From Eubacteriaceae bacterium (lineage in GTDB: Bacteria > Bacillota > Clostridia > Eubacteriales > Anaerofustaceae), in the NCBI GenBank assembly GCA_017531485.1, contig JAFXKY010000049.1:1-38835 (forward strand): a stretch of DNA of 38,835 nucleotides, read 5' to 3'. The translations under genes were made by a program, and so were the position numbers. The notes under the pieces are model-generated. The model did not search any database, had not been told where the DNA came from, and saw nothing but the letters and a program-made list of their open reading frames with translations. Positions 1 through 9,450 of this stretch are shown here, one piece after another. The first letter of the stretch is position 1. Every line of letters begins with the position of its first letter.

Positions 1-43
1 GTTTTTTTCGCGCCCGCTGAGCCGTTGCCCGGACAGCTCGCTT

Positions 44-110
44 AATATACTCCCATTCCTCGCTTTTGTCAACCCTTTTTTGATACTTTTTTGCCTTTTT
101 TGCTCTTTTT
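44..110 (-). promoter_or_regulatory. Strong promoter with phased A-tracts, reading out of the left edge
   Basis: On the minus strand TTGACA (67-72) and TATATT (44-49) are separated by 17 bp. Directly upstream of the -35 box lie four A-tracts of five or six A (plus-strand T-runs at 76-81, 87-92, 96-101, 106-110), with centres 9 to 11 bp apart, one helical turn. Such phased tracts bend DNA and act as UP elements at rRNA and other very strong promoters. Transcription would start near 37 and leave the window, so the gene it serves, perhaps an rRNA or tRNA operon, is not visible. Confidence 0.75.
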
Positions 111-318
111 CTTCTCTCTGTTCACACTTACTGCCGGGTGTTTACCGAAATGTACTCTCTTCTCGGGTGGGTGCGGTGAGGTGCGGGAAAAGAATCTTTT
201 TTTACAATACACAGAATTACATGAACAGATCTCTCTTTATTTCGCTTACGCACCTCGGGAATAACATCAGGGGCTTTATGCATTGCATAAAGCCGACTTT
301 ATTGGCTGAAAAAAATAC
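111..318. other. Intergenic stretch without a convincing gene
   Basis: This lies between the left-edge promoter and the terminator of the first MATE gene. A 95-codon open frame on the plus strand has no ribosome binding site and an unlikely composition, so I do not call it. The only structure is a near-perfect inverted repeat at 272-294 with arms of 11 bases (GGCTTTATGCA and its complement). It has no T-run on either side, so it is not an obvious terminator. Confidence 0.5.
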
Positions 319-337
319 AGGCCGCGATGTGCGACCT
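319..337 (-). terminator. Rho-independent terminator of the first MATE gene
   Basis: On the minus strand a 7-bp stem (AGGTCGC/GCGGCCT, one G-U pair, loop ACATC) is followed by TATTTTTTT. It starts a few bases beyond the stop codon of the MATE gene. Confidence 0.7.
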
Positions 338-344
338 GCAGATT

Positions 345-1757
345 TTATGCTGATATTCTTTTTTTAGCCACCGGATCCCATTCAAGCGGATTCCATCTGC
401 CTGAGAGATACGTGCGGATGTAAAGCATGCAAAGACACATATTGTGCGCGATCATGCATCCCCATGCAGCAACGAGGTTGTAACCGAGAATCTGTGTTGT
501 GATGAATGTGCCGACGATTCTGATTCCCCACATGCAGCCTACGTTGTACATAAACGGAAGCTTTGTGTTACCAACTCCGAGGAGAAGGCCTTCAACAATG
601 ATTGAGAATCCATAGAACGGTTCAGAGAGAGCTACCATCTTGAGAACTGTATTTCCGAGCGCGATAACTTCCGCGTTGTCTGAGAAGATGCCAACGAGAG
701 GTTTGGCAAAGAGGAACAATGCCGCACCTGAAATTACCATAAGTCCGATTTCAATAGGAATGAACATCTTGGCAAGTGCATTCATTCTTTCCTTATCTTT
801 AGCACCGTACGCGTTACCTGCGAGAGTTGATGCTGCAGTCTGCATACCGTTTCCGGGGATATAGAATGCTGATTCAACAGTATTCGCTACTGTGTGAGCT
901 GTTGTTGAGATATATCCGAGTGAGTTGATCATTGATGCGAACATAACGAATCCGAAAGATGTTGCGAATCTCTGGATCATGTTCGGAAGAGCAACTTTAA
1001 GACACGGAAGGAGAATATTCGTGTCAAGCTTGAACGGCTGACCCTTCGGAGAAACCATCGGGTGTTTCCACATAACCATTGTTATTCTGATACCACCGTA
1101 TGTTACCGCAATTGCGCCTGCGATAGCCGCGCCGACAACTCCGAGTCCTGCACCGAATACTTTGATGTTCATGCCGAAAAGACTGATCACTCTTGTTTCG
1201 TAAATAAGGAAGAAGTTAAGGATGATATTGATGATGTTTACCATAACGCCGACTTTCATCGGAGTTTTTGTGTCCCCTGCAGCACGAAGAACAGTACCGA
1301 ACATGATCGTCGCTGCTCTCGGAAGCATGGGAAGGTATACGATAAGGAAGTATGTTGATGCGAGTTTTACGATTGCAGCATCAACGTTCATCCATACGGG
1401 AACGTAAGGATGGATAATTACGATAACGCCTGTGAGGATCGTTCCGAGAATGAGCGTTACAATAACCGCCTGCATAACTGATTTTGAAGCCGCATCTTTG
1501 TCATTTGCACCATATGCCCTTGCAATGAACGAAAGGAAACCGATGCTGAGAGCCGAAATACTGCTGATGATGAGCCAGCTTACTGTTGATGTGGAACCTA
1601 CCGCAGCAGTCGCCTGAGGACCGAGACTTCCTACCATTGCCGTTGCAACGTACTGAACAGCAGTCTGCATTATCTGCTCGACCATTGTCGGCCATGCAAG
1701 AGCAACGATTACTCCAAGCAGCTGTTTGTCCATGTTTTGCCAAATTTTCTTTTTCAA
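345..1757 (-). CDS. MATE family multidrug/toxin efflux transporter
   Basis: This 470-residue polytopic membrane protein has the usual MATE length (about 450) and twelve expected hydrophobic segments in two similar halves. Typical MATE stretches are visible: an early WPTMVEQ segment, and the internal repeats AAGDTKTP and LLGVGNTK after helices 5 and 11, the equivalents of the family's G-D-T/N-T loop. It should export cationic or other small compounds using a Na+ or H+ gradient. The start is a TTG with GAGGTG five bases upstream; the next in-frame Met (residue 9) has no such site. The gene is monocistronic with its own promoter (1857-1885) and terminator. The substrate cannot be read from the sequence. 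A second, more distantly related MATE gene lies at 3921-5336. Confidence 0.92.
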   Translation of the reverse strand: MKKKIWQNMDKQLLGVIVALAWPTMVEQIMQTAVQYVATAMVGSLGPQATAAVGSTSTVSWLIISSISALSIGFLSFIARAYGANDKDAASKSVMQAVIVTLILGTILTGVIVIIHPYVPVWMNVDAAIVKLASTYFLIVYLPMLPRAATIMFGTVLRAAGDTKTPMKVGVMVNIINIILNFFLIYETRVISLFGMNIKVFGAGLGVVGAAIAGAIAVTYGGIRITMVMWKHPMVSPKGQPFKLDTNILLPCLKVALPNMIQRFATSFGFVMFASMINSLGYISTTAHTVANTVESAFYIPGNGMQTAASTLAGNAYGAKDKERMNALAKMFIPIEIGLMVISGAALFLFAKPLVGIFSDNAEVIALGNTVLKMVALSEPFYGFSIIVEGLLLGVGNTKLPFMYNVGCMWGIRIVGTFITTQILGYNLVAAWGCMIAHNMCLCMLYIRTYLSGRWNPLEWDPVAKKRISA

Positions 1758-1825
1758 TTTACACCTCTAAAAATAAAAATGATTGCCCAAAATGCCTGAT
1801 ATATTTCTTCTCAAAAATATATTTT

Positions 1826-1849
1826 ATGTTCCGGATAATTTTGGAACAT
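1826..1849. promoter_or_regulatory. Inverted repeat just downstream of the MATE promoter (possible operator)
   Basis: ATGTTCC and GGAACAT form perfect 7-base arms around a 10-bp centre. The repeat lies immediately downstream of the -10 box of the minus-strand MATE promoter, over or just after the transcription start, where a TetR- or MarR-type repressor would block initiation. It could instead form a hairpin at the mRNA 5' end. No regulator gene lies next to it. Confidence 0.4.
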
Positions 1850-1856
1850 CAGCACT

Positions 1857-1885
1857 ATTAAATACCAATTCCGTAATAATGTCAA
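1857..1885 (-). promoter_or_regulatory. Promoter of the first MATE gene
   Basis: Minus-strand TTGACA (1880-1885), a 17-bp spacer and TTTAAT (1857-1862). The transcript would carry a leader of about 90 bases before the TTG start. Confidence 0.65.
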
Positions 1886-1959
1886 CAGTTATTTAATAAA
1901 CAACTGTCTGTTTGTCACATACGCTCACTCGCATCTGCCCGTGAAATTATATGCAACGA

Positions 1960-2436
1960 TTATTCCTCCTGAGGAAGCTTACATACATCGATCCACTCGA
2001 TGCATCCGGAATATTTCTCAAGTTCGTCACACGTCAGCTCGATGGCGCTGTGGGATGATCCGCACGCAGGAAATACCGTTTCAAATCTTTTTAATGATTC
2101 ATCAAGATATACCTTCACGCCTTCATTCACTCCGAAAGGACAGACTCCGCCGACTGCGTGCCCTACAAGCTCAACCGCTTCGTCCGCACTCAGCATCTTT
2201 GCTTTTGTCTTGAAATATCCCTTATATTTCGGGTTATCTATCTTCGCATCCCCAGCCGCAACGACGAGGACGACATCCTCCCCGACCTTGAATGAAAGTG
2301 TCTTCGCGATCCTCTTTCCTTCAACACCAAGAGCCTGCGCCGCAAGCTCCACCGTCGCGGAAGAAGCTTCAAATTCCATTATCCTGTCTTCAATTCCGAA
2401 ACTGCGGAAATGTTCTCTTACTTTTTCAACAGACAT
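1960..2436 (-). CDS. ybaK: YbaK/EbsC family aminoacyl-tRNA deacylase
   Basis: This 158-residue single-domain protein matches the YbaK/EbsC/ProRS-INS family, free-standing editing enzymes that hydrolyse mischarged aminoacyl-tRNAs (E. coli YbaK acts on Cys-tRNA-Pro). Family marks are the RIAKTLSFK segment carrying the conserved lysine, the VVAAGD segment, and the GHAVGGVCPFG loop before the C-terminal strand-rich part. Length is typical. The ATG is preceded by AAAGGAGGAAGGC, an excellent ribosome binding site. The gene stands alone behind its own promoter (2464-2492). The exact misacylated substrate is not predictable; other members clear Ala or Ser from tRNA-Pro or have lost activity. Confidence 0.9.
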   Translation of the reverse strand: MSVEKVREHFRSFGIEDRIMEFEASSATVELAAQALGVEGKRIAKTLSFKVGEDVVLVVAAGDAKIDNPKYKGYFKTKAKMLSADEAVELVGHAVGGVCPFGVNEGVKVYLDESLKRFETVFPACGSSHSAIELTCDELEKYSGCIEWIDVCKLPQEE

Positions 2437-2463
2437 GCCTTCCTCCTTTTCACACTAACGCAT

Positions 2464-2492
2464 ATGATACCACATCTTCCCATACTTGGCAA
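2464..2492 (-). promoter_or_regulatory. Promoter of the ybaK-like gene
   Basis: Minus-strand TTGCCA (2487-2492), 17-bp spacer, TATCAT (2464-2469), about 25 bases upstream of the start codon. Confidence 0.55.
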
Positions 2493-2559
2493 TATGATTT
2501 ATGCACTTTATTCAGAAAATACAACACTGGCTGCATATTTAAACAGTACACAAAACAAA

Positions 2560-2581
2560 AAGAGTGGCAGCTGCCACTCTT
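2560..2581 (-). terminator. Terminator of the lipoprotein gene
   Basis: A perfect 22-base palindrome (arms AAGAGTGGCAG/CTGCCACTCTT), followed on the minus strand by TTTTGTTTTG, seven bases after the lipoprotein stop codon. Confidence 0.8.
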
Positions 2582-2588
2582 ACAGAAA

Positions 2589-3317
2589 CTATTTATATGA
2601 TGTAAATCCGAGATCCGCAAGGGTTATTCCGAGACCTGTTTCTTCGAGGATACTTTTGCTGAATGATAAAAGATCATCCAACAATCCCTGAGCGTCGGTC
2701 AGATCTGTTTCATCCGGCGAATAGCTACTTTCAACATTTCCATAAATGTCTTTTGAGTAACTGCTGAAATTACTGTTTCGATTGAGGCTGGTCCACTCGG
2801 TAATATAACCAATCTCTACATGTCCATCTGCGGAACATTCACCACCGCCGGATTTTCCGCCTGTTACCAATGTATGTTCGCTATTTAGCGAATAATATGC
2901 GTAAGATAAATCTTTATAAACAACTAACACACAATCATCCTGATATTGCATAAAGCCCAAATCTTTAACATATGTTGCGTTGATGATCAATGAATCCGGA
3001 TCCGAGTCAACTGTAGCAACGTACACAGTAGTTATCGCATAATTTTCTACAGGACCGCTTTTTTCCAAAGCATATGAACTTCCAACTCTTCTGCCATTTT
3101 TCTCAATGTAATCATGAAGTGCATACCATTTCGCATCCTTGAGATACTTTGCGGAATCTTCATAATCCCCCAATTCTGAGAATATTACAATAGCCGCCTG
3201 ATAATCACCGGAGTCGTATAGTTCAACAGCCTTTTTATATTTGCTACTGTCACAACCGGCAAGTGAACAAATCATCAGCGCAACAACCAAAATAGCCAGT
3301 ATTTTTTTCATAATCAT
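2589..3317 (-). CDS. Putative lipoprotein with an N-terminal TPR-like motif
   Basis: The 242-residue product has a signal peptide with two or three Lys-flanked N-terminal residues, a hydrophobic core and a lipobox LAGC, so Cys22 should be lipidated and the protein anchored outside the cytoplasmic membrane. Residues about 27-65 resemble a tetratricopeptide-like repeat (AVELYDSGDYQAAI..FSELGDYEDS), common in clostridial surface and secreted proteins. The rest (about 66-242) is rich in Tyr, Asp and Ser and matches nothing I recognise. The ATG at 3317 is chosen because AAGGAG lies five bases upstream; a TTG at 3320 and an ATG at 3311 are alternatives. The gene is divergent from the XRE regulator across a shared operator, so that regulator probably controls it. 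Function unknown. Confidence 0.82.
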   Translation of the reverse strand: MIMKKILAILVVALMICSLAGCDSSKYKKAVELYDSGDYQAAIVIFSELGDYEDSAKYLKDAKWYALHDYIEKNGRRVGSSYALEKSGPVENYAITTVYVATVDSDPDSLIINATYVKDLGFMQYQDDCVLVVYKDLSYAYYSLNSEHTLVTGGKSGGGECSADGHVEIGYITEWTSLNRNSNFSSYSKDIYGNVESSYSPDETDLTDAQGLLDDLLSFSKSILEETGLGITLADLGFTSYK

Positions 3318-3372
3318 CAAATCTCCTTACTACAAGTATTGTTTTTAATGAAATTTCATCATTCGCAAAGAT

Positions 3373-3401
3373 ATTTTAACGGATATTCCGTTAAAAGTCA
3401 A
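3373..3401 (-). promoter_or_regulatory. Lipoprotein promoter with a perfect palindromic operator in its spacer
   Basis: Minus-strand TTGACT (3396-3401), 17-bp spacer, TAAAAT (3373-3378). A 23-bp perfect palindrome, arms TTTTAACGGA/TCCGTTAAAA around TAT (3374-3396), fills the spacer and touches both boxes, so a bound dimer would exclude RNA polymerase. The obvious candidate ligand is the XRE-type protein encoded at 3448-3672, whose start codon is about 50 bp away. Confidence 0.75.
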
Positions 3402-3447
3402 TATATGCATACACAAAACAGTAAAATTTCCGCAAAGAGGTGAATGT

Positions 3448-3672
3448 ATGAAATACACAGACAGAATCAGAGCTTTACGGGAAGACAGCGATCTGAATCA
3501 GACAGAAGTATCAAAAATAATTCATGTGGCGCAAACAACATATTCCGATTATGAAAAGGGGAAGGTCCGCATCCCCATAGAGTGCCTTATAGAGCTTGCA
3601 AAATTTTACAATGTAGATATGAACTATATTTCCGGGGTCAGTGATATAAAAAATCATTTCCCATACAAATAA
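3448..3672 (+). CDS. Small XRE (Cro/CI-type) HTH transcriptional regulator
   Basis: This 74-residue protein is essentially a single Cro/CI helix-turn-helix domain: RIRALREDSDLNQTEVS then a recognition helix in VAQTTYSDYEKGK, followed by the usual helix ECLIELAKFYNV and DMNYISG. There is no second domain for ligand binding or dimerisation, so it probably acts as a small DNA-binding repressor. GAGGTG lies seven bases upstream of the ATG. It is divergent from the lipoprotein gene, and the perfect palindrome at 3374-3396 between them is a plausible binding site, including for autoregulation. Terminated at 3698-3729. Confidence 0.9.
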   Translation: MKYTDRIRALREDSDLNQTEVSKIIHVAQTTYSDYEKGKVRIPIECLIELAKFYNVDMNYISGVSDIKNHFPYK

Positions 3673-3697
3673 ATTTTGACTGAACAGATATAAATCG

Positions 3698-3729
3698 AAA
3701 CAGGATATTTCCCGGGAAATACCCTGTTT
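3698..3729 (+). terminator. Terminator of the XRE gene
   Basis: AAACAGG/CCTGTTT outer stem and TATTTCCC/GGGAAATA inner stem with one A-C mismatch, followed by a T-run. It begins about 25 bases after the XRE stop codon. Confidence 0.75.
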
Positions 3730-3794
3730 TTTTGCAAATATGTCATACAAAACAGTAATCTGTCCGCATTTTTCCGATCCAAGGATTTTTTTTA

Positions 3795-3824
3795 TTGACA
3801 AACACAAATTATAAGGCGTAAAAT
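3795..3824 (+). promoter_or_regulatory. Promoter of the second MATE gene
   Basis: TTGACA (3795-3800), 18-bp spacer, TAAAAT (3819-3824). The start would be near 3831, giving a leader of about 90 bases that is mostly the tandem hairpin element. Confidence 0.7.
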
Positions 3825-3852
3825 CTGTTATTGTAAATATAAAGAAATTTTA

Positions 3853-3905
3853 TTCCGCCACAAAGGAGTACGGCGGAAGGATCCGCGCAAAAGGACTGCG
3901 GATCC
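3853..3905 (+). promoter_or_regulatory. Tandem-hairpin leader of the MATE gene, riboswitch-like (guanidine-IV candidate)
   Basis: Two perfect hairpins lie end to end. The first has a 7-bp stem (TTCCGCC/GGCGGAA, 3853-3859 and 3872-3878) with a 12-base loop. The second has an 8-bp stem (GGATCCGC/GCGGATCC, 3879-3886 and 3898-3905) with an 11-base loop. The two loops are alike: CAAAGGA in the first, CAAAAGGA in the second, while the stems differ, the hallmark of a conserved RNA element. The MATE start codon is 16 bases further on. MATE genes of Clostridia are known targets of guanidine-IV (mepA motif) riboswitches, which are built from two interacting hairpin loops; I could not check the consensus. 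Alternatives are a pair of CsrA sites (GGA in loops, 28 bases apart) or a new class. Confidence 0.6.
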
Positions 3906-3920
3906 GGAAAGCGAGGCAAA

Positions 3921-5336
3921 ATGACAGACAAACAAACCCTCCACAGGGAAAAGCGAAGACAGATGATGCTTGAAGAAAAAATGATCCGCGTCATCCCGAA
4001 AGTCGCGATCCCTATGATTATTTCCACACTGATCGATTCAATTTACAATCTCGCAGACACATTTTTCGTAAGTCAGCTCGGAAAGAATGCTACGGCGGCG
4101 GTTGCGGTAAATGATTCACTGATGCACATTCTTCGTGCCATCTCCATGGGTTTTGCCGTCGGTGCATCAAGCTATATTTCAAGGCTTATGGGTGCGAAAG
4201 AAGACGACAAAGCATCGAAAGTTGCTTCGACGACCCTCATTTCCGGATGCGTGTTCTCTTTCGCATTTGCGATCTTCTGCTTTATTCTCCGCAGTCCTCT
4301 CGTTGATATGCTCGGCGTTACGGAAGGAGCGAAGCAGTATTCAATGGATTACGCAACATATATCCTTCTTGCGTCTCCGTTCACAACAGCCAACACGATC
4401 ATGAACCAGCTCCTCAGAAGCGAAGGCAGCACCACATACGCAATGATCGGAACGGTTTCAGGCTGTTTTCTCAATATCATTCTCGACCCGATCTTCATTA
4501 ATGTTCTCGGACTTGAAGTTGCCGGCGCTGCTATGGCGACAGCAATTTCGAAAGTATTCAGCTTTATGGTTCTTGCACTTCCGTTTATCAGAAAGAAAGC
4601 AATGATCGAGTTGAAACTGAAGAATTTCTCATTTAATATGGACACAATGTATGAAGTAGGCAAGATGGGTATCCCGACATTCATCAGAATGAGCCTTATG
4701 AGCATGGGCGGAATCATTTCCAACAACGTTGCAAAAGGCTTCGGAACATCTGTCCTTGCAGCGATCTCAATCGCAAACAAACTCAACCGTTTCATCAACT
4801 CTGCGATCATGGGATTCTCTCAGGGATTTGGTCCGGTTGCGGGATATTGCTGGGGCGCGAAGAAATACTCACGTGTCCGCGAAGCATTCAGAACAACTGC
4901 CCTGATCGGAAGCGTATGTGCGCTTATTATCGGCGGTGGTATGTTCATCTTTGCGGAACAGCTCATTGACGTATTCAACTCAGAAGCTGATGCGGTCATC
5001 ACCACTCTCGGTGCATTCAAAGTAAGATCACTCTGCCTTGTTCTCATTCCGCATATTATGGTCATGGTAACAAGTAACCTCTATCAGTCCCTCGGCCTTC
5101 CGGTAGGAAATCTTGTTCTGAGTATGTCAAGACAGCTCCTTGTGCTTATACCGATCCTTCTCACACTCCCGAGATTCTTCGGAGAATACGGCCTTGCAGG
5201 AGCTCAGGCACTTTCCGACTTCATATCATTCGCATTCCTCGCGGTTCCTCTCCTCTGGAACCTTATGCGTAAGATCAAAAAACTCACCGACGGTGAAGAT
5301 GCCCCGTTCGGCTCAGTCAGTGCAAAACACAAATAA
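3921..5336 (+). CDS. MATE family efflux transporter with a structured leader RNA
   Basis: This 471-residue protein has twelve hydrophobic segments and the family's N-terminal pattern (VAIPMIISTLIDSIYNLADTFFVSQLG), which is closest to the MepA/DinF-like branch. Other family marks are LLRSEGSTTYAM after helix 5 and LYQSLGLPVGN after helix 11. It is predicted to export small, probably cationic compounds with Na+ or H+ counter-transport. The start at 3921 has a modest GAGG site seven bases upstream; Met15 (3963) is an alternative. The chief interest is regulation: the whole leader is a pair of matched hairpins (3853-3905). It ends at a bidirectional terminator shared with pyrG. Confidence 0.92.
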   Translation: MTDKQTLHREKRRQMMLEEKMIRVIPKVAIPMIISTLIDSIYNLADTFFVSQLGKNATAAVAVNDSLMHILRAISMGFAVGASSYISRLMGAKEDDKASKVASTTLISGCVFSFAFAIFCFILRSPLVDMLGVTEGAKQYSMDYATYILLASPFTTANTIMNQLLRSEGSTTYAMIGTVSGCFLNIILDPIFINVLGLEVAGAAMATAISKVFSFMVLALPFIRKKAMIELKLKNFSFNMDTMYEVGKMGIPTFIRMSLMSMGGIISNNVAKGFGTSVLAAISIANKLNRFINSAIMGFSQGFGPVAGYCWGAKKYSRVREAFRTTALIGSVCALIIGGGMFIFAEQLIDVFNSEADAVITTLGAFKVRSLCLVLIPHIMVMVTSNLYQSLGLPVGNLVLSMSRQLLVLIPILLTLPRFFGEYGLAGAQALSDFISFAFLAVPLLWNLMRKIKKLTDGEDAPFGSVSAKHK

Positions 5337-5348
5337 TTTCAAAACACA

Positions 5349-5374
5349 AAAGACCGCATTTTCATGCGGTCTTT
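5349..5374. terminator. Bidirectional terminator between the MATE gene and pyrG
   Basis: 10-bp perfect stem AAAGACCGCA/TGCGGTCTTT with a TTTTCA loop, followed by T-rich sequence on both strands. It ends the rightward MATE transcript and the leftward glmU-to-pyrG operon. Confidence 0.85.
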
Positions 5375-5399
5375 AATATATTTTTTAAGAAACACTTTT

Positions 5400-7693
<2,294 letters not shown>

Positions 7694-7694
7694 C

Positions 7695-8633
7695 TTATTT
7701 CATTGCGATGGCTTCTTTTGCCTTTGAGATGATGTTTTCAACTGTGAGGCCGTATTTTTCAAGAAGCTCATCAGGCTTTCCGCTTTCGCCGAAAGTATCG
7801 TTTACAGCAACCGCTTTGACCGGAACAGGTTTGTTTCCTGCAAGGCACTGGGAGATAACGCTGTAAAGTCCACCATAAACAGAATGTTCTTCACATGTTA
7901 CTGCGCATCCGCATTTGCCTGCAACTTCGATGACTGTCTTTTCATCAAGGGGTTTGATTGTCGCAACATTGACAACACTTGCGTTGATGCCTTCTTTTTT
8001 GAGTTCTTCGCAAGCTTTGAGTGCTTTTGCAACCATAATTCCGCATGCAAAGATCGCAATGTCACTTCCTTCTGTAAGTACGTTTGCTTTGCCGACTTCG
8101 AATTTATAGTTTTCATCAAAGATAACTTCCGTCTTGCCTCTGCCGAAACGCATATAAACAGGACCGTCAACTTCCGCTGCCGCATAAACAACCTGCTTTG
8201 CCTCTGTGTCGTCTGCGGGAACGATAACTGTCATATTCGGAAGTGCCGTCATAAGAGCAACGTCTTCGAGCATCTGGTGTGTGGCGCCGTCTTCACCGAC
8301 TGTGAGCCCTGCGTGAGTCATGGCAAGTTTGACATTAAGTTTCGGGTAGCAGATCGCGTTTCTTACTGCATCATAGATTCTGCCTGTTCCGAACACAGCG
8401 AATGTTGAGATGAACGGAATCTTTCCGCAAGCCGCCATACCTGCTGCCATGCCTGCCATGTTCATTTCTGCGATACCTGCATTAAAATGTCTTTCCGGGA
8501 ATGCTTTTTTGAAGACTGCTGTCTTCGTTGATCCTGAAAGGTCCGCATCAAAAACGACGATCTTGTCGTTTATTTTTCCAAGCTCGCAAAGAGCGTTTCC
8601 GTAAGATTCTCTTGTAGCGATCATATTACTCAT
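7695..8633 (-). CDS. Transketolase, C-terminal subunit
   Basis: This 312-residue protein corresponds to the pyrimidine-binding and C-terminal domains of transketolase. Typical stretches are GKINDKIVVFDADLSGST, the FNAGIAEMNMAGMAAGMA segment with the cofactor-activating Glu, and GEDGATHQMLEDVALM. With the neighbouring N-terminal subunit it should form a thiamine-diphosphate transketolase that moves two-carbon units between ketose and aldose phosphates. Its start overlaps the end of the N-terminal subunit by 8 bases, so translation is coupled. The split form is normal in many Firmicutes and archaea and is not a broken gene. Confidence 0.95.
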   Translation of the reverse strand: MSNMIATRESYGNALCELGKINDKIVVFDADLSGSTKTAVFKKAFPERHFNAGIAEMNMAGMAAGMAACGKIPFISTFAVFGTGRIYDAVRNAICYPKLNVKLAMTHAGLTVGEDGATHQMLEDVALMTALPNMTVIVPADDTEAKQVVYAAAEVDGPVYMRFGRGKTEVIFDENYKFEVGKANVLTEGSDIAIFACGIMVAKALKACEELKKEGINASVVNVATIKPLDEKTVIEVAGKCGCAVTCEEHSVYGGLYSVISQCLAGNKPVPVKAVAVNDTFGESGKPDELLEKYGLTVENIISKAKEAIAMK

Positions 8634-9435
8634 TGCTTCCCTCCATGATTTCCTTTATTGCCTGAATCCTCTGTTCCTCGTTCGGTGCGCTGCCGTGCCA
8701 TGAAGCGTTGTTTTCCATGAATGAAACGCCTTTGCCTTTGACTGTGTGTGCGATGATTGCCGTCGGTCTGCCTTTTGTGTTTTTCGCATTTTCAAATGCC
8801 GCGCGGAGTTCTTCAAAAGAATGTCCGTCAACTTCGACAGCGTTGAAACCGAATGCTTCCATCTTTTCCTTGATCGGATACGGACTCATAACGTCGCTTA
8901 CCTTACCATCGATCTGAAGACCGTTGTTGTCAATGATGACGCAGAGATTGTCGAGGTCATAATGAGCTGCACTCATGAACGCTTCCCATACTGTTCCTTC
9001 CTGAATTTCTCCGTCCCCAAGAAGAGAATATACTCTGTAATCTTTCTTGTCGAGCTTTCCTGCAAGTGCCATTCCGACAGCTGCGCAGATGCCGAGACCG
9101 AGGGAACCTGCTGTCATGTCAACGCCTGTGACCTTGTTCATGTCCGGGTGTCCCTGAAGGTGTGTGTTGATCTTTCTGAATGTCTTTAAATCTTCTTTTG
9201 TAAGAACGCCTTTCTGTTCGAGAACTCCGTAAAGAAGCGGTGAAGCGTGACCTTTACTCAGAACGAATCTGTCGCGGTCCGGATCATCGTATGACGGAAT
9301 GTTCATCACTTCGAACTGGAGGAGAGTAAGGATCTCAACTCCGGAAAGGCTTCCGCCGGGATGACCGCTCTGTGCGTCTGCCGTCTGGTTTATGATATTG
9401 ACTCTGACATTGGAAGCTATTTCTTTTAAATTCAT
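8626..9435 (-). CDS. Transketolase, N-terminal subunit
   Basis: This 269-residue protein is the thiamine-diphosphate-binding half of transketolase. Visible are SGHPGGSLSG near the N-terminus, SKGHASPLLYG, and the diphosphate/Mg2+ motif GDGEIQEGTVWEA through VIIDNNGLQIDG (residues about 140-175). It pairs with the subunit encoded next to it for the non-oxidative pentose phosphate pathway, which supplies ribose 5-phosphate to the upstream prs product. It lies 15 bases after prs, with GGAGAG before the ATG. Confidence 0.95.
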   Translation of the reverse strand: MNLKEIASNVRVNIINQTADAQSGHPGGSLSGVEILTLLQFEVMNIPSYDDPDRDRFVLSKGHASPLLYGVLEQKGVLTKEDLKTFRKINTHLQGHPDMNKVTGVDMTAGSLGLGICAAVGMALAGKLDKKDYRVYSLLGDGEIQEGTVWEAFMSAAHYDLDNLCVIIDNNGLQIDGKVSDVMSPYPIKEKMEAFGFNAVEVDGHSFEELRAAFENAKNTKGRPTAIIAHTVKGKGVSFMENNASWHGSAPNEEQRIQAIKEIMEGSNE

Positions 9436-9450
9436 ATTTCTCTCCGTAAA

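Noticed and set aside
272-294. Terminator at the inverted repeat with 11-base arms
   Set aside because: There is no T-run on either side, and a better terminator (319-337) lies closer to the MATE stop codon.
80-367. 95-codon open frame near the left edge
   Set aside because: No ribosome binding site, low-complexity Phe/Leu/Ser start translated from the T-tracts of the edge promoter, and it overlaps the MATE terminator and gene end.
3853-3905. Guanidine-II (mini-ykkC) riboswitch
   Set aside because: It also has two hairpins, but the required ACGR loop sequence is absent from both loops.
7884-8408. 174-codon open frame opposite the transketolase subunit
   Set aside because: No ribosome binding site, Cys/Phe-rich composition of an antisense shadow, and lies wholly within a well-supported gene. 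The same applies to 17175-17792, 22419-23033 and 33414-34046.
7695-9435. A transketolase gene split by a frameshift
   Set aside because: Each half has its own start and ribosome binding site, the 8-base overlap is typical of coupling, and the split form is normal in Firmicutes.
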